From assembly GCA_012845835.1 (NCBI GenBank), contig JABAKD010000025.1, positions 27,089,504 to 27,153,503 of the forward strand: DNA of 64,000 nucleotides. Direction: 5' to 3'. Origin of the DNA: Undaria pinnatifida (Eukaryota; Sar; Phaeophyceae; Laminariales; Alariaceae). The translations under genes and the position numbers were made by a program. The notes beneath the pieces are model-generated. The model was given only the letters and a program-made list of their open reading frames with translations, was not told where the DNA came from and searched no databases. Below are positions 11,201 through 22,499 of this stretch, piece after piece (the stretch's first letter is position 1; each line of letters opens with the position of its first letter).

Positions 11201-14200
11201 GTAGTAGCGTTGTCGTATCGGGATACTGGGATGTTGGAGATCGGTCGCGTCCAACTGTTCGCTTTTCCTTCTCTCGGGGACGCCTTCTCCTTGGTATTCG
11301 AGAGGATCTAGATGATGTATGTGTGGCACTCGTGCAAAGCTGAACCCTATAGATCTACGCGTTCTATTTGAGTTCTCCACCATCCTAGATATTGTCTGTG
11401 CGATAACGCCGCCCTGCGATGCGCTCCTAGGAGTCAGGAAACACTACGCGATGGCGACAGATTGATCCCGCGTACAATATTGTACATGTCAACTATCCCT
11501 GTATTGCGGGCTCGGATAGCCGAACTCTGCACTGAGTACTTTCACGTTCAAGACTTTCCCATGTGCCTTTATGGATGAAAGCCCAATTTAGGCTGTAGTC
11601 AATACTAATATGCCGTGTACGGCAGCCGAGGTCGGCGCTTGTTGCCATGTGTTCTTCGAGTCGTTCGACAAGGCTAACATACCGTTTTTCTCATGTGTCG
11701 CTACTTTGATTAACAATCATATTTGTACCATCTTGACCAAGGACGATTGTTGTCGGGGTGTAACTATTTGAACCTTCTGCGTGGTTTTGACAGACAACTT
11801 GGCCACGATGCCGGGTTTCGCCAACATGAACGGCGTGGCCGTCGGAAGCAATGGCAAAGCGGATCCGCAGTCGCAGCTGTTCCGGTCTTCTGCGATCGGT
11901 GTCGAGACAGGACCCTTCATTTCCCAGGTACAGTGTAGCAGTCTGTTCATGATGGCGGTTTTTTTACGTACCTCTTCTCCACCCCTGAATAGCTTGTTCC
12001 AGTACTATATTGCTTCGTTGGTTGCGGTGGGCGCTGTGATTCCATGAGACGGTTCGTGTCTCACTTACGGCCGCGAGTTGAATATGAGAAACAAAAAGGA
12101 AGACGTCGCGGCGGAACACCAACGCTAACGTGCGGGCATCGACGCCAGCGTTCATTTCGATAGGGTATCAAGCCATGCCTGACAATGCGACAACGTTTGC
12201 TGGTGGTCCAGGTTGAACTCCTGTGATAATATCCTATTTCATGTATTTATAGATTTCAGGCTTAAGGTTGTACCGCGCTGAGTAACATCTCCCGTCGATC
12301 ATTTGCCCGTTGCCGACCGTTTTGCGCTGAAACAGCTGCTGGTGAAGGACTTCACTATTGATTCCATCACCGTAACGCCTCAGCAGACGACCTTTGCGTC
12401 CGGCGTGGACTACATGGTCGACTACGACGAATGGCTTCGCATACAGGTTAGCGGAGACACATAAAGTACGTAACGACCGAAATAAACTGCGTGTTCACCG
12501 ACGACAATTGTTGGCGCGGGAACTGGACATGGAAAGGGAGGAAGGAAAAAGATTAAATCCTTTGGCTAGGTCAATGTATGTGCTCATATTTGCGTCTGGT
12601 AGCAAGGTTCATCATATTTGCGTCTGGTAGCAAGGTTCCAACGATCTAACATTATTAGTACATTGATTGGTTCCGTTGTGGGCATTCACGCAATTCGATT
12701 AGTCATTGCTGAGGCGTAGCCGCGTGATTTCAAAGCAATTATAACAAAAACGTGATGCGTCCCTTCGTTATGCCTCTACATCCGTGGTGCGCTCGAAATC
12801 GGCCGTATGGCAGGGCACCGTCAGTTAACTGATGTTTCGTGTGTAGGCTTCCACAAGCACTGGTGCCGTCTAGCGCTTGGGGTGTACCATGTGTCAGTAT
12901 CGTACACCGGCATCCTTCCGCAGCTTCCTATCTATCAGAATCGCAAGCCTATCGTTTAGCCGTGAACAACAAGATGATACATAGACTCGGGAATATTGTT
13001 TTGCGCATTGTGACGATTGGCATTGGCAGCAGTGCGCCCTTTTTCTGGTGGGCTGCCCGTCGGCAATGCGATTGTGTCCGCTCTGATCTCGCCGAGTCGT
13101 CCTCTCACGGTACCTTGACGCGCTTTCTCGACGCGCCCGTGATTTTCACAGAACGGTGGCAAGCCAGACTCGCCGGAGGAGGAAGACTCTGTTAAGCGGT
13201 ACATCCGCAACTCCCGCGATCTTTCAAGGCTGGTAGTCACCGACACAATCAACACGTGAGTGCGGCACTGTGTTTTCGGACTGAATTTGCGACTCCTGCT
13301 GCTGGATAATCTCTCTACTTCAATGGTTTGTGTCATCGATCGCGATTCGCGGCAGTCACCGTCACCACTCCCTGGCGAGAAATCCCCACATGAACAATTT
13401 CAAAATAACGACACAAAACGATCCCCAGGTGTCATTTTCGTTCACCTGCAGGTGACGGAGAGTTCATGAAGACCCACACGCTTGTGCCTGACATTTAGTG
13501 TAACCGGACGTTCATGCGATGCTGTGGATTGTTGGGCCACGACGATTATGTAACCATGTGACCAATACTCTCGACTGTCAGGGAGGCGTACCGAGCCGCA
13601 CTGATTCTAATCGACGAGGGAGCCATCAGCCGTCCTGGCTTCAACGGTCCGTACGACGAGAGCGGCCGCCAGGTTGGTTTCGTCAACTACGGCGTGTCTC
13701 ACGTTATGAGGATCATCGGAAACGCCGAGCTGGCCATGCGATCTTCGTGGTACCAGAAGTGGAACGTGCATCTGTTCGCTCGCCCGGAGGTGAGATTTCA
13801 CCAACAAACAGAAACTCTCTGACAACGTACATCGAAGGGCATGGTAGACGGAAATCGCCCCCGCCGCAATGTGTGTATATATCAAAGCGCGGTTGTCTTT
13901 GGTTACCGCAACTGGTTTAGCGTTTCGCGTCATTCCTCAAACTGGCTAGCCCTTTCAACCGAGAGTTCATTAGCTGACGATCTCCCTGGGTGGGACATAC
14001 GTTAGGAAGGCAATCCATTGTCGATGAAACGGTTTCCACTCCCGCCGAACGTCTTCCTCACTCCCTTGCGTCCCGCCGGTGTTGTTGGATCGTTGGGGGT
14101 GCCAGGCCGTCGCCGGAACCCTCCACAATGTCATCAACGGTGATCTTGACGTAGAATTCGACAAGTCGCTCCTCAACAACAGCGAGTTGCTCAGGAGGGT

Positions 14201-16473
14201 GCGGGACCGGAATGTAGAGATCAACGGAAGGGGAAGACGCGGGCGCACCTACCTCCTGCCAATGGTAAGTAATATCACCACTGAAGTTAACGATACGTGA
14301 AATAGGTCCCGGTCAGGTTGGAATGCATATGGCCACTCACGCGGCTCTTCAAAAGGCACCACCGCGAGATGGAAGTGCGCCCGCGCTTTCTTCTGTTGAA
14401 GATGCCCGGTGTGTTGTGACTGTGCCGATCTTGTTCACCACGACGCCAATCAGTGGCAGCACGCGCTCGAGGTGTCCAATGTCTCCACCATTCATCCGTT
14501 CAACTGTAATTTCAGGGTAATCGCAAGCGCTTGAACACTCTCTCGCACTCATGCTTCTAGCCAAACATGGATGCGTATATGGCCACATATTCTGCTAGAA
14601 CAGCTACAGGATGAAACGTTTGAACCGCGCTTGACAGCACTACTATAGGACGATTTCTTTACAAAAGACAATGACGCCTACTAAATCCCTTACGAATCCC
14701 GACCACGTTAGTAATCTCGCTACAAAAGCTGGCCTTTGCGGAGCGGTAGAGTGGGCCGTTTAGTAACGTACTTGTGAAGGATACGTTCATATAATTACTG
14801 AGTAGGAACCTTCGCCGGATCGGCGCCTGCGCGCGCACCTGTCCTAATTGTGCTGTAACTATGTCTTTGGTTTCACAGGCTGTCAACGAGGGGTCGCCAA
14901 CTCACCCATCGTACCCATCTGGCCACGCTGTTCAGAACGGCGCCTTCGCAACGGTGCTAAAGGTGAGATGCAGACAACCCCCGTTTCGGTCGCTGATACC
15001 TAGGACCACAGCTGCCATGTCAGAGTGGTGTCAGGACGTGACTATGAGTGGTCGACGCTAGACCCACATACCCCATGAGCGATACTTCACGAATACATTG
15101 AGGAACCTGCGCCTCAAGGCCTAGATCATTGCCAATGTAATGGTTGGGGTTGATTTAGAAAGATGTCGATTTCCACTGAAACACTCCACACCAACCCTCT
15201 CGAGTGTGTTTCCTCTGCAATGCTGTGGCCAAGTACTTTGCGATCGCCGTGTACTAACATACCGTGTACTCGAGCCCTTTGTATTTGGAACACACTGTTC
15301 CGTTACGTTGTAAACGAGGTCGTGAGCTGCTGATCAACGAGTTCGTTGTCCAGACGCTCTTTGTGTTAACCGCGAGGGTAGTTCCGGGACGCACTGCAAT
15401 CTCTCAAAAACGTTCGTCAATCGTTTGCCGCTTTCCGACGCTCACGTGCTGGAGAATACGCATTGCCTGCTTGTGGCTACACGACAGCTTAGTCAGTTCC
15501 TGCCATCGTACACTTACAGCAGACCAGGGGAGTGACCAACCCTGTACCGGGGACCGAAACCAAGACGACGCATGAGTTCTTTATTTAGATGTCGGTTGAC
15601 ATTTCCCCTAACAACAGCTCCGAATCACCGCCATTTACCGCAGGCCCTTGTTGGACTGGAGAGGGGCGCTTCGTGCATCGATGACCCCGTGCTTCCCGAC
15701 GATGAAGGGCTGAACCTTCTTCCCTACACTGGCAAAGACTGCTTGACGTACGAGGGAGAAATCAACAAAATGGCTGTCAACGTCGCATTCGGCAGGTACA
15801 GCAAGCACGAGAAAAATATTCATGAGCACTGTTAATAGTGTGAGGAACGGATGCTATTCGCCTGATTAACACCGCCTTGGCCACGTCTCGCAACTCCAGA
15901 TGCGGCGAAATACAGTGTGTGAGGTGCGTCTTGCGTCGATCTAACCATGATCTGCATTGTCCTTGCCCATGTATTCTACGACTTCCAGGCAAATGTGTGG
16001 CGTTCACTGGAGGATCGACGGCCAGGAAGGGTTGACCCTCGGGGAGATGGTCGCTGTGCGGATTCTGCAACAGGTAAAAACATGCATCAGTGATATCCAC
16101 GAGCGTTTTTTTTCCGAACACGTGCCGACGGCACTCCCAGTTTGGACCATGTTTCCACGTCTCTCCCTGAGCCATGAAGCCAATGAAACGAATGCTTGAC
16201 AGGAGAGGGTCAACTGCAGCAATGATGAGATTGATACCTGGTAGAAGACAGAAGCGATTGACTCTACACCGATGAGGTACGTGTATGCTGACCCTCCCAT
16301 TGCTGGTTTCCGTTTATCTTCGTTTTCAGGAGGCTGTGGCTTTCCCAGAGAACGAGCCCTACGAGTTCCGTCTCATGAAAGGCGAGACGATCAGGCTCAA
16401 AACGGACGGGTCTTTCTTTGTGAACAACAAGAAGTGCAGCGGAGAGGCGTTCATGGGGGCTGACCAGTGCTAA
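8203..16473 (+). CDS. Vanadium-dependent haloperoxidase, copy A (14 exons; exon 2 frameshift by deletion)
   Basis: The enzyme oxidises halides with hydrogen peroxide using bound vanadate; in brown algae it serves halogen metabolism and wall phenolic cross-linking, often secreted. Exons: 8203-8430, 8883-9009, 9392-9537, 10347-10374, 10917-11010, 11794-11927, 12336-12446, 13152-13255, 13582-13789, 14106-14264, 14879-14962, 15644-15795, 15989-16073, 16330-16473. All have GT-AG boundaries and, exon 2 apart, phases are consistent. With an intact exon 2 the protein is 609 aa. The N-terminus is a hydrophobic signal-like segment (residues 10-20). Catalytic residues in that numbering are K392, R400, H464, S469-G470-H471, R534 and H540, matching (from memory) Ascophyllum K341, R349, H411, S416-G417-H418, R480, H486. 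Exon 2 lacks 26 bases present in copy B. Halide preference cannot be read from sequence. Confidence 0.93.
8883..9009 (+). CDS. vHPO copy A exon 2 carrying a 26-bp deletion
   Basis: Copy B exon 2 (53557-53709) is 153 nt; here it is 127 nt. The missing 26 bases would fall between 8923 and 8924 (after CGGACCGA). Splicing at the usual acceptor shifts the frame and gives a TGA in exon 3. An AG at 8927-8928 would start an 81-nt in-frame exon (G-T-L-H-V-N-N-G...), giving a 585-aa protein that lacks 24 N-terminal residues outside the active site. Confidence 0.88.
14879..14962 (+). CDS. vHPO copy A exon 11: vanadate-binding motif
   Basis: An 84-nt phase-0 exon encoding 28 residues that include T-H-P-S-Y-P-S-G-H-A. 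This is the hallmark of the vanadium haloperoxidase / PAP2-like phosphatase superfamily, with the acid-base histidine in SGH. The partner Arg and His (G-R-Q-M-C-G-V-H-W-R) lie across the exon 12/13 junction at 15795/15989. Confidence 0.95.
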
Positions 16474-18483
16474 CCAAACGGGGCACCAGCATTCGTTGTA
16501 GCATGCGGATGGCTTTAGCCGCCCTTGTAGATTGATTGAATAGGCGATTTCCGCCAAATGTGCGCGAGTTATCACCACACATTGTTCCCACAGATTGACG
16601 TCGGAGAATCGCAATGCATCAGCATTATTAGTGGTTATTTGTTGGCTGGTCGTGTTTGGTTGTTGTCTGTATACATCCCGACGTGGGAACAACCGACGTC
16701 GCGTACTAAAAACATTTTAATAGCTTTGCACGATTCTGTGCAGCTCATCGTAGACCGTCGTAGTGCAATGTTACGGCGAAACGTTACCCTAACCGTAAAG
16801 ACGGAGGCGTTCGGCAGTGAGTCATCCTTTCTGCTTGTGGAGTCTCTTCGAACGCAATATTGGCATTGAGTTTCCACGGCACCAATAGTCTTCTGAATGT
16901 AACATACATACACGTACCGGCGGCCGGGACGGGTGAAGCAGTGGAAATATGTTCCGTGTGGTTTGTACAAGAAGTTGTTTTTGATACTTTGGAGTGATCG
17001 CTCCGAGCGTGAATGGTATGCGAAGCACGTCGAGTATTGGGCAGCTGTAATCTACACAGTGTAGTACTGTATGCGCACACAATTCGGTATAGATGTGTCC
17101 GCAGGTGTTAAGTGCTCCAGAGTATGGGTGCTATGTGCTCCAAAGTATGCAGCCTGTCCTGCTTCAGACAATCACGGTTGGCTTGAAGTTTTGAGGGCTT
17201 GATGTATTGCGTTGGATGTGACTGGCCCTGTCTGCCGAGATATAGAACGCAGAATGTCGTCGACTGTTTGTTCTCCGGCATGGTGTGCGTTGAACCACTG
17301 GCGTAAAATCCATTGAGGAACGGTGGTGCCACCCTGTCAAGAATGGGATAATTCTGTGCGTCGTCCGCTTCGACTGCGGTGGCACCCAACAGCTATGAAT
17401 GGATCGAGGTGGCCTCGACTTCTATGTGGCCGACGTACGTGCTGCTGTCCTGATGGACGCCCCTTCAGAAGCAAGGGTCCTTTCCATTGGTGCTCCGTGG
17501 TCAAGCTTTAGATGTTGTTTTGGGTGATTTTCGGCGGGGATAATTGCGCTTGATACTGTTCGATACGTGAAACAGGGGCTGCGTCACTCCGTCACCGTTT
17601 TTTGCCTTGTTCTGGACAACACCCTCGTTAAAGGGGAGGGTTGCGGTTTACAAGCATTGCTACCCAGCATCGAGGGGAGTGGTTGGGTATCCATTGAATG
17701 TTGTGTTTGTTTGAACTTGTATACACACTTGGCTAAATACCCGGAGCAAGCGTTCGCTGCTCAGGGGGGCAGTATCCATACACATGTTCGACCATGTAGA
17801 GACTGCACGTTTCATCTTAGGTTAGTGCTATGAGTGATATTTCTCAAAGGAATGCTGTAAGTGTAGCACTACGTACGGCAGCGCCAGCATTGGGATTTGC
17901 TCGAAGGCAATCTCCAAAACAGCTCACGCTTGTTGCTGCAAAATATGCCCATAAACAGCCAAGCAGATTGTTTGGCGTCAGGGACATTGCCTTTTGGATT
18001 GGTACGAGTATCCCCAACCGTTTGAGGTCATGCAACGCAACCCGCCACGGCGGTTATGACTTCTACTGTAGTATCGCCTCCGAAGCTATTGTTATTGTGT
18101 GGAGGCATCGGGCATATATGTATATGTAAAATATGATCTTCGTCTTTTTTTGGTTCGCTGCTCCCCGGCGGCCGAGTGTTTCTTCTCGCACTTTCGGCCG
18201 CGGGGCAAGCTAGCTTGCCATGGGTATATTATGAATCATGTATGGATCTCGGCCGAGCTCCATGACGGCGCTCGGTGTATTGAACGTTACTTAGCTTGCT
18301 CTCTTTGGCAAGGGATTGCGTTCCGCCTCCCTAAGACGGGATTGCGTTCCGCCTCTCTGACACATGCAGGTCACTTGGAACACCCCAAAATGTTTTTCAG
18401 ATTTTGATCTCTTGAAAAACTGTTACAATGTTTTGTTCTCTCGTTGTTTTGTTCGTAGAAAATGGCCCGCTACTCAACTAACC
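16474..18483. other. Region downstream of vHPO copy A; no gene recognised
   Basis: Two kilobases with only short ORFs on both strands and no splice-consistent coding pattern that I could see. It begins with the 3' UTR of vHPO; no canonical AATAAA is evident soon after the stop. The copy B equivalent is inside the assembly gap, so comparison is impossible. Confidence 0.4.
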
Positions 18484-19290
18484 TCAGCAGCAGCACAGCA
18501 GCAGTAGCAGCGACAGCCCAGACTGAAATAACCTCAGCAGCAGCGGCACAACAGCAGCAGTCGCAGCAACATACAGCAGTAGTAAGAGCAGTACACATGT
18601 GAATCGGATTAGTGTGGGGTTTGGAGGCGCGCCGCCCTGGGCCGTTTCGGCCTCGGATCTCGACATGGGTGCGTGGTCATGGGTGCAGCCAGGGGTAAAC
18701 CGGCCTGCGCTCTCCCGCCGCGGCTCGTCGAGGCAGAAGCGAAACCTTCTGCGGGCGTGGTTGACCCGGTGTGTGTATATTTCCCTTGCGGGGTGACCAG
18801 AGCGGTCCGAATGTGAGAACCGTTTTACAAGAAAAAAAAAAACATGTCCCGGTATTATATTTCCAGACAGTGCGGATGCGAGCAGCAGGAGGCCGGGAGG
18901 TAGAGGCCGGGAGCAGCCGAGTGTTGGAACGAGCGCCACAGGGCACGGCTTGCATTTCTCCGCGCGGGAGACGGGGCTCACATGGGCATACAGCGGGGAA
19001 AGCTTGCAAGATGGCGCCCAGCGCGGCGAGGGTGGCAGGCATGGCGAGCGCAGCATGTGCGCGAAGCTCGACCAGGCTAAAGTTTTTGTTTTGGGCAGAG
19101 TGGAACCATGGGTAGGGTTCAGGGATATATAACTCCTTTTCAGCGATAGCCACGCTCAGGTATATACACGGTGCTGCTGTGGCTAAAATCTGTACAGTTC
19201 TATTTCAGCGTTCGCCACGCGCCCAGGACGCCAACTTCATACGGGAATAAACGAGGAGCACATCAAGGTTTCCTTCCTCCCCTCACACAC
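18420..19290 (+). other. LTR-like segment with CAG microsatellite, TATA-like and AATAAA-like signals
   Basis: The segment starts TGTTACAATG. It contains an imperfect CAG/AGC microsatellite (about 18484-18600), a GC-rich stretch with a minus-strand 190-aa low-complexity ORF, TATATAACTCC near 19126, and GGGAATAAACGAGG near 19240, then ends in a CACACACA tract. This order resembles a solo LTR, but I could not find a convincing target-site duplication or a second copy. Confidence 0.25.
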
Positions 19291-19913
19291 AGTGCCAAAC
19301 AAAGCGCTGAAAACTACCTTTAACTCATGGAAAATCCTGCCACGTACGCCACACATACCGAAATTGTTGCCGCCAACCAATAAACTATTGTACAACATCC
19401 AACAGCGACTGACATTGGCTGGTCAACCCTATCCATTATACCACTACGTGCAAGCACATGTGACGTACTATATAGCAACGAGCACTATTCCACGTACGGT
19501 ACACAGACAGTATCTCCTGACCACTAATAATGCGTTTGCACGTACATCATCAGTACAACGTGCATCCACCGCTGTCACACTTTTCCCGCTGAGTATTACT
19601 CCTTCTTTGGAGCTCTGCACTACTAGCTCATGCCACCATTTTCCTCTGAGCAGAGCAGTGGGGTTTATCTATGTGAGCACGCGTAACACCATTATATGTT
19701 GATAAATGGTTATACGTGTGTTACCAGTGTCTCCATTTTTGTCTTGTGACGTCCCCGGGATATCACGTTACCTTCAATCCGAAGGGGAACCTTGTATATA
19801 GTCTGTATGAATACTATGCTTGTCCATGTTGCTACGGCCTGGTTTGTTCAATTTTCGGCGTACCTTGCGTAATACATGTCTCGGCAGTCCTGCATTAATG
19901 CGGCATACACGGC

Positions 19914-20265
19914 TCAGTCAAGTAAGTGCTGTTGCGCGTCCCAGACGTTAAAAAACCAATCACGATCACAATCCAAGGGCCTCGCTTTGGGTTTTGGCAT
20001 ATTCCTCATCAGTTGTATTTCCCATTCATTGTGGTTACTGTGTGGTCCGCCTAATAGCATTTCTGCGCATGGAACGTCTTTCACCGTAAAGAAATGGCCT
20101 GTTTTCGGACTGGTGATTTCTAGAATTTGATTGGAGACTTTTAGAGGTGTGTTTGGCTCCTCGCACCACAGACCAAACTCGATGTTAATCCTTCGCACAT
20201 TTGCTGCTGTAACATCGATCCTGCACCAGTGACGCTGTCTGTTCCCAGAACAAAGGGCGTGACAT
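19914..20265 (-). CDS. Candidate terminal exon of an unidentified protein
   Basis: On the minus strand an acceptor (TTTCGATTTAG) at 20266-20276 opens a 352-nt exon of 116 codons plus stop. The product is rich in Cys, Trp and acidic residues (starts C-H-A-L-C-S-G-N-R-Q-R-H-W-C-R, later I-N-I-E-F-G-L-W-C-E-E-P, ends W-D-A-Q-Q-H-L-L-D). Composition is protein-like, unlike neighbouring ORFs. Upstream on the same strand a possible exon ends at a GTGAGT donor near 20391, but its phase does not fit this acceptor, so the gene model is incomplete or broken. I do not recognise the family. Copy B is not informative because this lies in its gap. Confidence 0.4.
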
Positions 20266-20484
20266 CTAAATCGAAACGTTTATCAACGGTATAGGATCGA
20301 CCCCTCAACCGGTCGAACTCTCATCTGACGTAACGTGAAAAATAAATCGTGAAATATTCCAAACATCAAATATGTTTCTAGAAAAATGCACTCACGTCTA
20401 AACACACACATGGCCCAACTCGACATCGTTAAAGAGCCCTCGTATTCAAATTTCAAGGACCCCACCTCAGACATGGCAACCACC

Positions 20485-20736
20485 CGTTGCGTCACACACC
20501 TGCTTCACTCTCGAGTTCTCTTGCAGAAGGGGGCTCTTCCAGGCTGGTTCACGTAAAAATAACTTAATTCTCTCCCCGGCGAATATCCAGTAAAAGGGTA
20601 AACGTTGCGTCACACACCTGCTTCACTCTCGAGTTCTCTTGCAGAAGGTGGTCGAGGAGGGGCTCTTCCAGGCTGGTTCACGTAAAAATAACTAAATTCT
20701 CTCCCCGGCGAATATCCAGCCAAAGTAAAAGGGTAA
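20485..20736. repeat. Tandem duplication of a ~118-133-bp unit
   Basis: The segment 20485-20602 (GTTGCGTCACACACCTGC through AAAGGGTAAAC) is repeated at 20604-20736 with two small insertions (GTGGTCGAGGA and CCAAAGT type). On the minus strand each unit ends with a GAAGCAG followed by GTGTGTGAC, which could be a duplicated exon end of the candidate gene at 19914-20265. Confidence 0.75.
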
Positions 20737-21112
20737 ACATTTATTTGTTTGGTATCATACTGACCTCCATGACCAATGGAAGAGGGTGACATTGACAGTT
20801 TATTTTAACGGCCTCGGGCTATCTCTAGGAGGAGCAAAACTCGTATCGACCAATGACAGGCCTTCATATTCTTCAATAGTATTCAGTCTTTTTCCAAGTG
20901 GAGGCGAGAAAAATTATTGGGCTACTTTTTGCACGAACCGGTTGGAGGTACTCCAAGGAATGTCTGTAAACATTTTCGTGCAAAAAGTCGAAGATCTGAC
21001 CAGCCTGCATGTATGTTAAAATTAAGCGAAATCTGGCCAAAAAAATGGATCCTACACTACTACAACCAAGTAATTTGAAGCATCTTGGTATTTTCTTTAC
21101 GCACAAAAATGT

Positions 21113-21387
21113 AATGTCCACGCCGTTTTTTTAGATAGACCGTGAAATTTTGGACACGTGTTCAACATGGCCATCCCGAGGCCTGACCCCCGGGGGGGGT
21201 TCCATTTTTCTTTTTCGCCGAAACAATTTGGTCTAAGGTGGGCCACATTTCCAAAAACACCTAAACCGACGAAAAATCAGACAAACAAAAATATTACACA
21301 CACGCAGGTGAGGTCTTCGCAATGGCACATATAGAAGACGTGTGCAACATATCATGGTCTCGATCAAAAAAACGGCGTGTGGACATT
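21113..21387. mobile_element. 275-bp element with inverted termini (family M2)
   Basis: The left end AATGTCCACGCCGTTTTTTT is the near reverse complement of the right end (AAAAAAACGGCGTGTGGACATT), so the arms are about 20-27 bp. There is no coding capacity and no clear target-site duplication. A shorter hairpin with TTTTGCACGAA arms lies just left, at about 20924-20995. Confidence 0.5.
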
Positions 21388-21551
21388 CGCAGGGGAACAC
21401 ATTTGGGGGGCTTTGCGTGAACCACCCTGTAGGGTGTAAGCGAGCGTTTGTCCCTCGGTACGCGGTCTTTCCACGGAAATATTGGATAAATAATATTCTA
21501 TAATCAGGGCATGCATGCAGCTAATATCATTTGTGACATGAAAGGTACCGT

Positions 21552-21912
21552 GATATCATCAAATAAGCATGAACGATCACCAGCCGGCTCCTCTTGCGTC
21601 AAAAATCGACAACGGCCTAGCCTTGGCAATACCCGTACAACCTCAGAGCCAAAATCGTCATCCATGCGTGGCCCGCATCACCTCTCGCGGCCGTTGGGTC
21701 TTGAGCAGAAGTGCTCAGCGACCTCTTGGAATGAGTCGCAGGCCTTTGACTCTGCCGCGGCGCCATAATGAGTTCTTGTGACTTGTTGTGTGAGAACGCA
21801 TCTATCTGCCTTTCTTTCCCAGCTCGTCTTTCCACATCCGGCCAGCTCCTAAATATGATAGTTACGTGGTCTATTCGTTGAACACGCTATGCGCGCAAAC
21901 TGCTGCTTTCGC
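21552..21912 (+). repeat. Dispersed repeat D1, first copy
   Basis: About 360 bp matching 31440-31795 in direct orientation (shared GACCACCAGCCGGCTCCTCTT-type start, CGTGGCCCGCATCACCTCTC, and a CAAACTGCTGCTTTC end). The nature of the repeat is unknown; the ORFs differ between copies. Confidence 0.7.
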
Positions 21913-21954
21913 AGTAGGGCCACCTGCACTATCGGATTGTTTTGGTGGAAGTTC

Positions 21955-22470
21955 GTGAAAGCTTCCATGGAAGCGGTGGAATCTTCCATGGAAGCGTGAA
22001 AGCTTCCGTGAAAGTACGTAACTTTCAAGGAAGTTTTTCGTGGAAGCTTCCACGGAAGCTTTCGCGAAAGTAAATTGCTTTCACTGAAGCTTTTACGGAA
22101 GCTTTCACGGAAGCTTTCGTGAAAGTAAATAATACATGATAAATATTGAATTATAAATATACTTCCACGGAAGCGTAATAAAAAAATCCCACGGGAGCTT
22201 CGGCGAAGGCTTCCGTGAAAGGAAATTACTTCCACGAAAGCTTCCGTGCAAACTTCCGCGAAAGGGATTCACTCCCACGAAAGCTTCCGTAAAGGCTTCC
22301 ATGGACGCTGCTTCCACTACGTCCACGGAAAGAACAAGTGGATGTTTCGTGGATTCGTCCATGACAGCTACCGCCACGGAGCCGTGGACAGAATCTGCGC
22401 CTTGGAAAGCTTCCGGGGAAGAGATGGAAGCTTCCACCGAAACAGTAGCGCATGTACTTTCCAGAAAGCT
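21955..22470. repeat. Degenerate 12-bp minisatellite, GGAAGCTTTCGT type
   Basis: Repeated, partly palindromic units such as GTGGAAGCTTCC and CGGAAGCTTTCG, mixed orientation. The unit has no stop codon in any of six frames, so spurious ORFs with F-H-G-S, K-L-P-R and A-S-T-K repeats appear. Further blocks lie at 29790-30760 and 63140-64000. Confidence 0.8.
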
Positions 22471-22499
22471 TACATGGGAGCTGCTGGCATGTCAATGTG

